Part shown: in pieces, positions 1 through 12,659 of the stretch | Layout: each line of letters starts with the position of its first letter | Position numbering within the stretch: the stretch's first letter is position 1 | Assembly: GCA_030490835.1 (NCBI GenBank) | Contig: CM059972.1 | Coordinates: 17,399,764-17,463,763, forward strand | Source of the DNA: Annona cherimola | Lineage: Eukaryota > Streptophyta > Magnoliopsida > Magnoliales > Annonaceae | Direction: 5' to 3' | DNA length: 64,000 nucleotides | Notes under the pieces: generated by a model | What the model saw: only the letters and a program-made list of their open reading frames with translations | What the model was told of the DNA's origin: nothing | Databases searched by the model: none | Position numbers and translations under genes: made by a program

Positions 1-848
1 GGGCAAGGGAGGTTGGATTTTCATTCCTTCTATGCTTAGTTCCTAGTTCCTAGAATAACCAGATAGATTAGATAGAATAGATTCTTGCCCAATTCTTGGA
101 ATTCGTTTTTAATCCCTTTCCATTTCAATAAGAATTGCTGGGATCTGGATTGGATCCTTACACTGAGCTTCAGGAGAGTTTTGAAGATATTACTATGACT
201 ACAAAGGTCAAGCAATGGAATATGTTTTTTTGGGGTTTGAACTTTTGGAGTTAGTACATGCATGAAACTGCAGTTGCCAGCAATGCATTAATTGTCAGAA
301 GGAAGTTAGAAAGAGCTCTGTTTAGTCATAAAATTCTGACTTATGTTGTTATAAGCACTAGATTTTTAAAGATCATTTGAACCACTTTGCCTTCATATGC
401 TGAAATTACTAATCTCATTGTTGCGACTTGTGATCTATCCATCTACCAGAGATCACTTGATTGGAACATTCATACATGTACCTAAATGGGCAATAATAAA
501 TGAAATGCGTATCAGAAATTATTGGATGGAGAAATTCAAATGCAGTGAAGAGAATATAACTAATTTTATTTTGTCTTGCTGCTGTTGATTATCACTTTAT
601 TATTTCATTTGTCTTGCTGCTGTTGGTTATCAGTTTATTTGGTGGGATCATATTATCTATATAGCTCTATTTTGCGAGATTGTTCCTTTCGTTACAATTC
701 AGAAATTCATTGTATCCAGTTTGATTGAGTGCAAATCTTGGCTAAATGGCAGCGCTGATGTAGAATTTGTTATTGCTTTAATATTTTATGCTTCAATGTT
801 TGCATGATTTTGATTATTAATTATTCCCCGTTAATTTGATCTATATAG
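1..848 (+). other. intron (partial) of the CNGC gene
   Basis: No coding exon can be recognised here. The first channel exon begins at 849 after an AG at 847-848 and needs two bases of a split codon from an upstream exon, so this stretch is best read as the 3' part of an intron longer than 848 bp. A short RRKLE-like reading near 297-312 resembles the channel C-linker but cannot be extended on either side, so I did not use it. Confidence 0.55.
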
Positions 849-3800
849 ACAAGTAAGGCAAGCCGAAAGGTTTAGTTGGGCTGCAACTCGAGGCGTGAAT
901 GAGGAACTGCTTTTGGAAAACTTACCAGAGGACTTGCAAAGAGAGATACGTCGGTATCTCTTTAAATTTGTGAAGAAAGTGAGCTCTTTAGATCATAGTC
1001 TTTTGTGGCAAAATGGTCCTCTCTCTCATGAAACAGCAATGCTGTGGTACTCTATTTATCTTTTGTGAGTTTACTGGTTACACAGTACTCATGGTTTTGC
1101 AGGTCCGCATTTTCACAGTAATGGATGATCCCATTGTAGATGCTATCTGTGAAAGACTGAGACAAAAGTTATTCATAGGAGGTAGCAAAATCCTATATCG
1201 AGGAGGCCCAGTCGACAAAATGGTTTTCATTGTGAGAGGAAAGATGGAGAGCATTGGACGAGATGGTAATGTGGCCCCATTGTCAGAGGGAGATGTCTGC
1301 GGTGAGGAGCTTCTAACGTGGTGCCTTGAACATTCTTCAATGAATAAAGGTAAATTCAAGGTCACTGTTCCTTTCCATTTGTTTGATTTGAGGAAAGTTA
1401 GGGTGTGGCTTCTGCCAGATTGCTCTAACATAAGGCAGCTAGAAATGGCAGGATTTTGAATTTCTCACACAAACCACTGCATGTTCTGAGATTGCTGTTC
1501 AGGTAGGCCTTGGCCTCAACATCTAGCATGCAGCCTGAAAATCAAGGAAATTTGGTCATCTGTTGGGTCATAGGTTCAGAGCCCCTCATGACCCTTGATC
1601 AATGGCCTTCTTTGACTCTTTTCCTTATGATAAGTTTTGCAGCAACTATGTTAGCTGCCTTCAGTCTTTAGCATGTGCTAGCTGGGTTTATCTATTGAAC
1701 AGACTGCACAACATTCTAATTCCATGAAATCCGTTTTGAGTGGCTATTACATAATCATCATAGTTGGAACCATTTACGTTATGGAGCCATAACAATTTGA
1801 GTTGGTGTGATTTTGACATTTTTAAGGTTACCATCTTCCACTATTTTCAGAACCATGTGAAGCCTGTGGGGAATATGACACTATTATTTAATTATTGAGC
1901 TGAAATTTGATGAAGAAATGATGAATGTCTTCTACCTATTTTCAGAATGAAATTTTAGATTTTACAGTCATTGCAGCCTGCCATTACTCATAGTTAATGA
2001 GGATTTTCATTGCTATCATTTACAATAATGAAAATGGTTTTGGTGACGGATATCTTATAAGTTGCAATTGGCATGCCATTGCTAATTGTTTATATCATAA
2101 GCACCGCATTATCCTTTCTTATAATGCTAAAGAAAGATATTTTTTTTCGCTAGTATGATATTCGTCTTGACAACTTTTGCTGGGTCCACTTTTTTGGGTT
2201 TTGCTATGTGAACAGTCTACGTTGCATGTAATTCTGTCAAATCCATTGTCAGAAGTCACCAATGCACATTTTTGTCAGCAATTTGAATGATCAATTAACT
2301 CTTTTGTACTGGTTTCTCATGGTCAGAATGCACAGTCAAACCAAGTGGCTCTGTTCACAGTTAAATTTTTAGAATTGCAATGTGGACACAGAATAAGCAG
2401 CAATCATATTGAGCAGGTGACCTTACCACAATAAGTTTGAATGTCTAGGTTACAGTCCAACCATGCTATATATGTGTGGTTGAAGCCAACTAGCTGGCAT
2501 CGACAGTTTGCTATTTGAATAGTCTGTTGCATTGCCACACAACTATAAGATGCTGCAAGAGAGACCAACTGACCTGCCCTTGAGATCTGAATGATGAACT
2601 TGGGCAGTTTCCTGTGAGATTATGTTATGCACAAAGTTGAAGTTAGGTGACTCATTATAAAATATGTAATGCCTATGGTGAAAAATGAAATATGGATTAT
2701 TGTAAACAGTGTCATGCAATTTATTGTTATGCAATCAACGTGAAACCTTTATTGTTATGCAATTTCTGTTTCTGCTGATACAGTTTAGGCAATTAGGTAG
2801 GTTCTTATGGTCAACTGATCCTTGAGTGAATTTGAATAATGATAATCATTTGATGAAAATGGAAAGGTATCTATTTAATAATCTATTATTCCTAGTCTAT
2901 TAATGCTTTCATTTTGACTATAAAAGCTTTTGAATGCTATTTTACATCTAAATGTTTATTTTAATGATTTCTTTTGCAGATGCAAGAAAAATGAGACTAG
3001 CAGGTTCTGCTGGTAACAGGCTGCTTTCAAGCAGGACAGTCCAATGTGTAACCAATGTGGAAGGCTTTGCACTCCAAGCTGCTGATCTAGAAGAAGTTAC
3101 TTCTTTTTTTGCACGCTTCTTGCGGAACCCACGTGTTCAAGGAGCTATTAGGTTTGTATTTAAACTATTTTTAGGTTAGTCCTAAATAGAAAAATGCAAT
3201 TTGCCCCTTGGAAATTTCTTCAAGCCATGATGAAAAATCTATTTCATCCCACATCTGCAATTCTCTTCCCTTATTACTCTCTCCTTTCAGTCTTTTGTGT
3301 AGGACATGTCGATGCTTGCGTCCCCCATGAGTTAAAGGATGCACCAAGTATTATTTTTATCATAATCTTAACCATCTTGGAGTTTTTGGTGTCGAGTTTG
3401 TCCTTTTTCAACAAGATTTTCTTAGGATTTGCTAATTGTAAATTTCAAACCTGCTTCCTGCTAAACATTAGCTTCCTTGGGCCTGAGCCCTGGAGCTGGG
3501 TTTCTGTTCATCAATATCTGGCTGAGCTTAAGACAAATACCAGCCTAAAAAGAGATTCTGGACTCACCTGATGCTAAAAATCTAATGATTATGTAGGCAT
3601 CACAGGTCCACAACATATATTAGAACTATTTACTTCAAAAGTAAGATACTGTTCCTTTATATATTGTACATATTTTAATCTACATCTCAAAGCACTCCTT
3701 ACAAAATGAGTGATGTTTTTTTTTCCCTTCTTCTTCTTCTTCTTTTTTTTTTTGGATCCTGACAAAATGAGTGATATCTAACACATGCTATAGTCTATAC

Positions 3801-4330
3801 TCACAAAATCAGTTGATAGATGAAGGTTCTGTTCATATGCTGATGATGCTTTGGTTCATCAAAGCTCTAAATCCTAGTAATCAAGATGGCCTCTGGGGCC
3901 CTTTTTATAGATGCGAATTTTCTATATCCAACTTGTGTGCTGCCTGCAATATTATTTTTTAGATGGAAAATTATTTGATTTGGTATTATCAACTCGTATG
4001 GTGACGTCAAGGCCATGTATAGCAACCTAACTGCCTTCTGAAAATGAGGGGTTCTATTTTTATCTATTTCTGTTTCAGTTTTTGAACTTGTTAAATCACA
4101 AAACCATCCTTATGGCATTGTCAGCATCTCAAAAAGCAGAGAGAAACTTCTGTCTGAATTCGTTTGAAGCTCAAGGATTTGAAATTTTGGTTTACAACAG
4201 GTATGAATCACCATATTGGAGAGAAATGGCAGCTATTAGGATTCAAGTTGCCTGGAGATACATGAAGAAGAGGCGTCTAGGACGGTCAGACACAACAGAC
4301 CATCACTCATATCATGCAAGGTACTGCTGA
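849..4330 (+). CDS. CNGC20-like: cyclic nucleotide-gated ion channel, group IV (CNGC19/20-like), last four exons
   Basis: This is the 3' part of a plasma-membrane cyclic nucleotide-gated cation channel, a family that carries Ca2+ in immune and wound signalling. The exons are 849-978, 1103-1349, 2980-3151 and 4201-4330, all with GT/AG borders and compatible phases (2, 0, 1, 2). Exon A encodes the C-linker (WAATRGVNEE, ENLPEDLQREIRR). Exon B starts the cyclic-nucleotide-binding domain (VRIFTVMDD, KILYRGG, MVFIVRGKMESIG) with the phosphate-binding cassette EGDVCGEELLTWCL. Exon C completes it (ADLEEVTSFFARFLRNPRVQ). Exon D holds the calmodulin-binding IQ helix (AAIRIQVAWRYMKKRR) and a stop at 4328-4330. 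The ENLPEDLQREIRR and HSS wording matches the CNGC19/20 branch. The transmembrane and pore exons lie upstream of the window. No frameshift or stop is seen, so the gene may be intact. An AG|GTACTG just before the stop could be an alternative donor. Confidence 0.9.
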
Positions 4331-5010
4331 AGGCATCATTGATGTATGGTAAGGAGAAATGTATGTATATACATCCCACGATCCAGTGGATCTCTGCTGT
4401 CTCTCCTGAGATCTTGTGAAAAAGAAAAGCTACAATATTGATTTGTGTTGAACACTAACAGCTTTTCTACTAAGCCATGTTTGTATACTTGTAGGAAAAC
4501 GTGAGCACACAGTATCTTTGATGGCATGAAAAAATTGGAAATCAGTTTTGATCTACTTATGATATTCCTTACTATTCCTTTTATAAGGCTCGGATGTGTC
4601 AAACTAAAATGTTACGTAGCAAGGGCCATGCGCTTAACTGCTTTAGCAGTGTTTTACAGATCATATTTGGGGATTTCTTCTACACCCACCGATGGTTTGT
4701 ATTGCAGGTGAATGACTTGAATTGCACAAAAATTGCTTGTCCCATGCTGCAGCCAATCAAACTCTCAACCGGCAAATCCATGTCTGCTAAAATTAAGGAC
4801 GGATGGGCATGGCTAGGTATAAGGTATTGGGTATATATGCTGAACATGATGCGGGGGTTACAAGAATTAAGGTTGCTATGAAGTTGTAATAAGTCATGGT
4901 TTCTTTATCTTGGTTAGTGATCCCACATATATCCATGATCTTCGGCCCTTAAGTACTGAATGGCAATTAAAATATGCGCTTTACATCTAGGATATCTGGA
5001 TAGGAAAAAA
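4331..5010 (+). other. 3' UTR and downstream of the CNGC gene
   Basis: No conserved coding is seen. A TTGCAG|GTGAAT at 4703-4714 could be a splice acceptor of a 3' UTR intron. The open frame at 4594-4881 matches no family I know and is probably chance. Confidence 0.35.
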
Positions 5011-5320
5011 ATGCAAGCTTTGTTGAAAATAGGTTTGAAAAGATGTCAGCATTTAGGAGATATATCAGTAACAGGATTAATACAAAATGATTTAACTTTG
5101 CGGTTGGAAAGAGAATTGTGCAATTTGGTCTATTTCAATCAATGCAACTTTTCTTGACTTTTATTATTATTATCATTATTATTATTTTGAGAAAATTTTG
5201 CTGTCACAATCAATGCAAGTTTTCTTGAAAATTGGTTAGAAAAGATGTCAGCATTTAGGAGATACAACAGTAACAGAACATACAATTTGCAGTTGAAAAG
5301 AGAATTATACCATTTCAATA
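5011..5320. repeat. diverged direct tandem duplication, period about 202 bp
   Basis: A block starting ATGCAAGC at 5011 recurs, starting ATGCAAGT, at 5213. Both units continue through GAAAAGATGTCAGCATTTAG, an AGTAACAG box and an AGAGAATT box. The spacer between the units contains a TTATTATTAT run. Confidence 0.7.
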
Positions 5321-6439
5321 CGAGCTTAATGATTACATACAATCGAATATAAATACTGAATTTAGCAGTAGAAATCCAACTATCGGTGAAATTCTTCGGT
5401 TGACTACACCATTTAGAGGTATATAAAAATGTGAATATATAATGCTCATTCAAACATTATAAAATCTATTGCCTGCACTAAGTCAAGCATTGAAATGTTA
5501 TAAGATTATGTCCAACTATTATGTTAGGTGGGATGATCATTTGAATGATTTGGATGTTTATCGGAAATAGTGGGTCTATCTGCAATTTTAATAGGTTAAG
5601 ATTGACTCTTAAATTATTTTAATTTTTGTGATCTATATGAGTCTTAAGTTGAAGTGTTAAACAAATAGTTATAACTTTACACTTGAGTCCGTAGTTACAC
5701 AAATAATTATAAGAGTAATGATTAGGTTGGATTTCACGAAATCTTCAAGATGGGCCAATTTAATTCATTGGTGCGCACTTCTTAATCAGACGACAATTTA
5801 AAGCAAGAAACAATCAATTAATCGTGTACACATGAGGAAAATTATAAACGCCTTCTCTTTCCAGAGCATAGAAATGACAAACATAAATTGGTTGTATTTA
5901 GTTATAAATAGAACAATCACAAGTTATCACAATCATGTCGTCTGATGGCCGGATTCAATGATACATTTGAGCCTGGCCAATCTTCCAATTGAATTACATA
6001 CCAGCCGTAATGCTTACACAAGGATTATAAAAGTAGATCTGTAGACTTCAAAATCCAAGATAATGCTCGGTTATTTTTGGTTGAATCTCGAACTTATTAA
6101 CTAGAGTGGCATTGTTAATATAATGTCAGCGATAGCATGGGATAAAGACAACACACTATGATACTAACGAAAACAGAGTGTGTATGCCTACACATTCTAC
6201 ACAAATCCAGTGTTTGATCTGATATTAGTCCAACATGACAATGCTAGACTAATCTAACCTTACTCCAGTATCAATGCTAAACAGTTTGATGCAATGGGTC
6301 AGTAAAACCTTTTTTTCGTAGCCGTGTTACTTACACTCTTCTTATCCTACCTCTCTAAGGATGTGCTGCACATCATCCAAAACCACCTGTGCCCCAAGAG
6401 CTGATCTCCCACCAGCTGCTCTCACTTAACCTAGCTCTT

Positions 6440-6780
6440 CAGTCCTCTACTTGGATTATCTTCTTTCAATTGTAACCTCACCTCTGTAACTCAAGGATTG
6501 TCAGCACCAGAAACGCACACTCAGCACATTGACTTCTCTCATCTCGCATGTGGATCCTATGTTCTTGGGACCTCGATGGCAGTGCAAACCTGAACTGGTT
6601 GAGTTGTCCATGTCCACCAGGGCTCATGTCTTGGGGGTTTGGGACTTTAGCCTCTTCCACCTCCCCCTATACATTGGATATCTGTTCCTTGACAAGCATT
6701 TGCTGTGCATCAAATGGTAGATGCAGGGCCAGCAGTAAAGCATATGATCCACTAAAAAAATGCACCACAGTACCGAGAAA
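6440..6780 (-). pseudogene. decayed RMA-like RING E3 ligase gene, copy 1
   Basis: This is the paralogue of the RING pseudogene at 24541-24939. Only the C-terminal part reads clearly (EEAKV, GGHGQLNQFRFALP, EHRIHMRDERSQC). Copy 1 lacks a block of about 50 bp that encodes the first zinc-ligand region in copy 2, and the reading frame is broken between the N- and C-terminal parts. RMA proteins are small ER-anchored RING ligases. Here neither a complete RING nor a C-terminal membrane anchor remains, so it is non-coding. Confidence 0.6.
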
Positions 6781-8097
6781 TTTGAGCACAACATCATAAT
6801 ATCGCTTCATCTTCAACACTAATGACACACAACAACAACAACAAAAGCGAAAACCACGGAAAACTAATTCAAGTTGCCCTCTTGACATAAGCTGCATGAA
6901 AACCTAACCATCGCTATCATTTTGGACTTCGAAGCAATCTTGGGTTGAGCTGAACTGAATGACCAACATGATTTTGAAAATTTCTGTTTAGAATTTGGTC
7001 TCTGAAATTTAAGGATTTTAATTTATGTCCGAATCCAACTCACTTAAAAAACACACACACACACGCACGCACTGGATCACGGTTAAGTAAAATCTAACCT
7101 GAACTTTTAATAATTTATTTGATATATAATTGGAGTATATTCAATAAACAGGTAAATTAGATTTAACTTGGAAGTACTTGGAACTCAAACTAAAAATAAA
7201 TATAATAAACTAATTTTGACGTAAAATTTTAAATTGCAAATAAAAATTGACCTTATGAAATATATTCCAAACAATAAACAAAGAGTAGGTCAAGCAAAGA
7301 CTAAACTATTCAACTTTAAATCAAACGAAGTTCATTCGAACTTCAACTTGTTTTGGTTTACTTTAATCCCAAGAATATTCCTGTAATGCCCTAATCTTTA
7401 ATCTAACAAGGACGTCATGCGCTAACCTAAGACCTATCCATATGGGGCCCCAAGCCGAAGAACAATCCTCTCATAAACTACAAAAATTTATACACAACAT
7501 AAAATTTGTAGCAAAAATTTCGGCAAAGTTTCCACTAAAATGTCAAGGTTGCACATGTATATTCAATAGTTAGAATGCAAGTAGAAATAAATTTTTAACT
7601 AAGAAGAGGTGACATGCAACCCTTACTCAAATGTCAAATTAGTAACTAAGAAGAAATCTCGATTCTTTCTAGTTTATAAAAAAAATGAATATATAATCCT
7701 CTGGATCCTTAACCAAGAAGGAGAATCCTCTACTAAAACCACTAAAATATAAAAAAAATGTGAGAGAGAATTAGATATACATTAACTTCTCACTACATGA
7801 TCTCTCTCACTCACAACCTGGTCTTTTTATGATCTTGTGCCAAATTATCATCTTATCCCATTGGAAGACTTGCATGACTATCATCTAAGAGGGACAAAAC
7901 AACGATACGAGCTTGAGTAAGCTCAGTAAGTAGTGCGCAATTAATAGATTTAATCCAAAGTCAATAGTATATCTATTAATGCATATATGAGTACATCTCA
8001 TGCAAATACCCACCACTTCATAACTCACCACTACTTTACTGCTAAATAAGGAAGAAATACACTTGTGTAACATACAATAATTTATACATCTTGGGGT

Positions 8098-8240
8098 GCC
8101 TCTCTCACATTGATGCCAAACCCCCAAACTTATAAAGATCATCAGGTGACTTGAAACACCTCTCTCACATTGATATTAGGGTCAAGATCACAATCACCAA
8201 TTGTACAATTTGGGAATGTTCCTCTCTCATATTGATACTA
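8098..8240. repeat. three imperfect tandem units of about 61 bp
   Basis: The motif CCTCTCTCAYATTGAT recurs at about 8099, 8159 and 8221, each followed by a diverged ACTAGGGYCAAGA-like stretch. The array lies inside the solo-LTR-like element. Confidence 0.6.
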
Positions 8241-8330
8241 GGGCCAAGACCACACAACCATTCCACGCCTATACCTACATATATAGCACTTAGGCTACCA
8301 CACTTTTCACCCATTTAGATCTTCACCTTT

Positions 8331-8383
8331 GCAAGCATCCACACAAGCATCCGCACAAGCACCCGCACAAGCACCCGCACAAC
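8331..8383. repeat. 12-bp minisatellite (GCACAAGCACCC)
   Basis: Four to five near-identical 12-mers create a QASAQAPAQAPAQ reading frame. The frame is a by-product of the repeat, inside the solo-LTR-like element. Confidence 0.75.
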
Positions 8384-9291
8384 ATATGAGTGCAAAATCA
8401 ATAATCAACAGTAACAATTATGATGCATGGACATATAAATCATGTGAATACCATATAACTCCGAAATATACATTTAACACAAATGCTCAAATAATGAAAA
8501 TGGATAAAACATCCTCCTCATTCCATGCTCCACAACACAATAACAACACATCATGAAAATACTACCTTACATTTAATTGTAATTAATTCGTGTCATAAAA
8601 CAAGTATACTAATCCACCGCTTTCACAAGCTTTAACAGTAGGGCTTTTCAAAACTTCAATATGAATTAATCCTTTCAACCACACCACTTCACCTTCTTAG
8701 TTCACAAGGGGATCTTACCCTCATTCCTTCCTCGAATCACCCCTACATGCATGTCATACCAAACTACACCCATTTCCACAATTAAAACACAATTCATCTT
8801 CTTCCTCATGTAAGGGTTTTTAAACCCATCACCCAAATCACCCTAAAATATTACCAAACCATATCCACATGCTCAAATGACATTAAGGAGAAAGATTGCT
8901 AAAGAAATTTCAAGAAAAATAGAAGGAAAGACTACTTATTCTTAAATCTCTTTAAGTCACCGTTCTCCTTCTTCCTTCTCTCTCTGCTACGTTTTTTTTT
9001 TTTGGGCTCTGCAGTTCATAGCTCTATGAACCCCTTTTTTAATTAATTTTTTTAATATTATCATTTAATATAAATATAACATATGCAAGTTAGTAATTAT
9101 AATTCAATTTGAATCCCTTCACACATCATTTATTAAATATTCAATGTATAACATACATATTTCTTAGTATTTAATTATCTTTAATTAAATTCATTAACAA
9201 CATTTACTAAAATAATTTAATTAATTTTTTAAAAATATGTCTACTATTAATTACTTCAAAAAAAGATTGAGACTTGAAGTCCCACAATTCC

Positions 9292-9636
9292 TGAGCCTCA
9301 ATGGAGAATTAGATAAACTAATATGAGCTCTTGCGTTTGAAAAACAAGTCTTAATTAAAGAAGGATCACTCATATTTTTACTTTTTTACGAGTTTTCATT
9401 TAAAATGTCAGAATGAATGAATTGCATAGTGAAAACGCTCCTAAGGTTTGCATTTTCATCCTATAAGTTTGGTCTGAAGGAACTGAAGTTTGTAGGGAGT
9501 CAGTAATCCTCAATTCAATTAATTTTCAACCATGAGATAAAACTGCAATGCAAAAATCTCCAAATGCATCAAAACTCCGTCACCCGTGCATGTCAATTCC
9601 TCTCCACCAAATCCGCGGACTCCCAAATAGCTTTCC
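9292..9636. other. copy 1 duplicated segment between two insertions
   Basis: This collinear remnant of the tandem unit matches 25506-25822. No gene is seen in it. Confidence 0.6.
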
Positions 9637-10452
9637 CATTGAGATTTTCAAATTTATAATAAGTATAATATAGTTTCCTAGATAAACAATAAAACTAATA
9701 TAGCTAAAGTGGTAAGAGACATTGGCAGTGGTGTAACAGGTCTTGGGTTCGAATTCAATTTAGATGATTTTTTTTGAATTTTCAATTTGTACTAAGGGAT
9801 ACAACGGTTGGCAACGCAACGTGAAAAGGCATGGGTGACATAGCAAGATTCTAGGGATGCATCCAATTGAAATGTGATGCGTCTATTAATTGAACGGTTG
9901 TGTAATACGGCTATTTAAAACCTATAAATATGGGTTAGAGCAAACGACCTATTAATTGAATGGTTGTATAATACAACTATTGGGTTATAGCAAACGACCA
10001 ATTCATTCCAACCCAAGTGATCTTGTCTCATCTTGACTTTTTCAAGACATTGTGTTGTCTCCGTTCAGACATATCTTATTCAAACACATCTTGCCTCCTT
10101 CGAGACATTGTGTTGTCTCTGTTCAGACGTCTCATAGATTGTCTTGACTAAGACATCATTGTCTTAATCAAGTGTTTGCAGGTTTACCATATTGTTTTAA
10201 AATTCTCTCAATTCAACCAAAATTTTTATTTCCAACTGTTCGTGTACCTAAAAAAGGTGTTGCTTCCTATTCTAGTTCAGGTTTCATTTTTTGTATCCTG
10301 GGGGCAACTGTAAAATTACCCTAAGCAGCAAATAGGGTAGCAAAATTGCCTTAAGGAAAGTGATGTCATAACATGCCTGAAGTGAAACTTGGTTCTATTT
10401 TCACTTTCCCCACTTTCCTTAATTTTCTCTTTTTTTATATTTTGCCCCAACA
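9637..10452 (+). repeat. 5' LTR of the outer Copia element
   Basis: It matches 20368-21084 throughout and ends CCCCAACA. At 816 bp it exceeds the 717-bp 3' LTR because of short internal duplications: an AATTGAA-GGTTGT...AATAC block near 9885-9990, and a TCAAGACATTGTGTTGTCT block near 10040-10120. Confidence 0.85.
9701..9756 (+). promoter_or_regulatory. tRNA-type RNA polymerase III promoter (A box + B box) inside the LTR
   Basis: The A box TAGCTAAAGTGG (9701-9712) fits TRGYNNARNNGG exactly. The B box GGTTCGAATTC (9746-9756) has one mismatch to GGTTCGANTCC. The start-to-start distance is 45 bases, the tRNA/SINE spacing. The same pair recurs in the 3' LTR. Activity is inferred, not shown. Confidence 0.6.
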
Positions 10453-10539
10453 ATCTCAAGGCAATTTTTTTCCTAGTCTTATCCCTTTTCTATTATTTAT
10501 AAATGGCCCACAGTCATCCATTCCACCTACAAAGTCCGA

Positions 10540-10760
10540 TGTTCCAAGATTGTACTGCTATGTTGGTACCAATTTCAAGAGATGTAAACAACAACTTCAT
10601 CTTTTCTTAACCCGCATTGAAGTTGTGTAAGTTCTCACCATGTTAAGGCCTGAAGAAAAAGAAGATGAAAAGATGCAAGATCAACGCCGATGAGCAAAAT
10701 GGGACATGGACAACTATATTTACAAAGGGCACATCATTGAAGCGTTATCTAACTCACTAT
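10540..10760 (+). pseudogene. outer Copia gag, 5' fragment
   Basis: It reads through NFKR-KQQLHLFL (normally NYKRWQQ), then DNYIYKGHIIEALSNSL. It is cut at 10760 by the nested element and resumes at 15759 with FEVYQHANTAKEIWDSLLPKY, in register once the ACTAT target duplication is counted once. It contains in-frame stops. Confidence 0.75.
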
Positions 10761-12072
10761 TGTTGGTCCCGAGTTAATGGTAATACCTAAGAGGGGAGGG
10801 GTGAATTGGGTTCTTAAAAAATTCTTTGATAAATTAAAACTTAACCCCTTATAATTTCAATCCCCTTGATGAAACGTGATATGAGATAGAATGAGAGGGT
10901 GCAGATGGAATATAAAATGCAAGCAATCAAACCAAACAAGAGACAACAATATATAGTGGTTCGGGCAACCTTCCCTACTCCACTCTTCCAAGCACACACT
11001 CGTTGTGTTTTGATTTCTACTATTGTATTTTCAATATAATCTAGAGCACCCGCTCTCTTCTAGATTCTAGCTCTAGGGGGCATATACAATAATCACTTGT
11101 TGGTGAGACCAACTTCAACCAACCAAGTCTAATCTATTGGTGAGAAAAATTCCAACCAATCAAGCAAAACCCGTTAGTGAGACAAATTCAAACCAACCCC
11201 CTGTTTTGCTTCTTCTTGAATTCAGTCTCCAACACTGATCCAAGGCAACAACATAAAAGAAATAAATAAAAGAAAAATTACACTTACTACGTGTATTCGA
11301 TAAGCACTGGAAGCTCATTGTCATATGGAGATGATAATCTTGAAAGCACACTTGGAAGTTGTAGCACTTGAAGCTTCAATAGTTATTCAAATAGCTTCAA
11401 CACACTTGAATATTAGAAGATGAAAGCCCAACTTGTGTTTTCCTCTTTCTTTCCTCCTTCTCTCTTGTCTCCACGTTCATTCTTCAATAATATATATAGA
11501 AGAAAAAGATCTAGCCATTTGGAGTAGAAGTTTACGTGCATCTAGAACTCCGACGTTCGGATTTTCGACCGTTACGAGTTGAAGTCGCAAGTGGAGTCGA
11601 CTTCGAATGAGTGGAGTCGACTTCGGATGGGTGAAGTCGACTTGGGATGCGACTTCGTCTTGTTAAAATTCGATGTCTACTCTTTGTCAAGAATTCTGTC
11701 TTTGAAGTCGCAGGTGAAGTCGATTTGGGATGAGTGAAGTCGACTTCGGTTTGTTGAAGTCGACTTGGGATGAGACTTCACTTTGCTGTCTGTCCGAAGT
11801 CGCAGGCGAAGTCGACTTGGGTTTGGGACTTCACCCAAGTCGCAAGTGAAGTCGACTTGGCTGTGGGACTTCACTATGCTGGACTTGCTATTTATGAACA
11901 TTAGCTCTTGAAACTTAAATTATTCAGTATTTTCATTTTCATACACATAATTGGAGTCAAATCATCTGAGCCTACTTACACAACTCTATTAAAACCTTTT
12001 TAATGATATTTCAATTATTTGTTAATAATCAAAATCAAATTAATCATTCTTAAAGCAAGCATATGATCAACA
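10761..12072 (-). repeat. LTR (3' by transcription) of the nested element
   Basis: This 1312-bp LTR pairs with 14460-15753. It contains an eight-unit array of AAGTCGACTT-type palindromes at about 11590-11875. Confidence 0.9.
11590..11880. repeat. GTCGAC palindrome array inside the nested LTR
   Basis: Eight units of the type GTGAAGTCGACTTSGG (one mutated to GTCGAT) are spaced irregularly about 20-60 bases apart and mixed with GGGACTTCAC and AAGTCGCA boxes. The partner LTR (15290-15550) has seven units. The open frame across the array is a repeat artefact. Confidence 0.8.
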
Positions 12073-12659
12073 ATCTCTCAATTTTTGATGATTGACAAAA
12101 CTTAATTGAATTATTTTCCCTTCTCAAATAAATCACAGATGTCTACATGAAGATCATGATTTTCATCAATAAGCGCAAAAATAATATATATTCTTTTCAT
12201 ATAGATGGAAATATTTCTCCCCTTAAGTTATGTGCAATATTATTCTTTTTTCTTAAGATATTTTCATACTACACTCTCTCCCCCTTTTTGTCAATCAACA
12301 AAAAGGTAGCACAAATGGGGTCACAATGAGGCATATAAAATAGGTAGTACAAATGAAGCATATAAAATAGGTTCATACTACACTATCTCTCCCCCTTTTT
12401 TTATACAAATCGTTCATTTTTAGTCAAGCATATGATCTATAATATGACTATGGTACCACTTGTTTATTAATTTCTTTAGGAGAGCAACATACCTTTACTT
12501 ACCTTTGATGAAAGTTATCATTACTATTTTGCTCAACTCCCCCTTTCTTTTGCAATTCAACCTCCTTCATTCTCTAGATGACTTTGTACTTGTTTGAAAT
12601 AAAAACCTGCATCACAAATATAATATCTTCTTTCATTTTGGTATCCGTGTTATGGGTCC

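Larger units (their letters stand above)
7382..9286. mobile_element. solo-LTR-like insertion (1905 bp) with 5-bp target duplication
   Basis: The element starts TGTAATGCCC and ends CCCACA (TG...CA). It is flanked by perfect ATTCC repeats at 7377-7381 and 9287-9291. The paralogous copy has a single uninterrupted ATTCC at 25501-25505, which is the empty site. No protein domain and no internal second LTR are visible, so a solo LTR or short non-autonomous LTR element is likely. Two internal tandem arrays are listed separately. Confidence 0.75.

Noticed and set aside
4594..4881. 95-codon open frame after the channel gene
   Set aside because: No similarity to known proteins; likely 3' UTR.
8329..8556. 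Open frame with QASAQAPAQ repeats
   Set aside because: Direct product of a 12-bp minisatellite inside an LTR.
11677..11901. 74-codon open frame, repeated at 15358-15582
   Set aside because: Translation of the GTCGAC repeat array in two LTR copies; not a protein gene.
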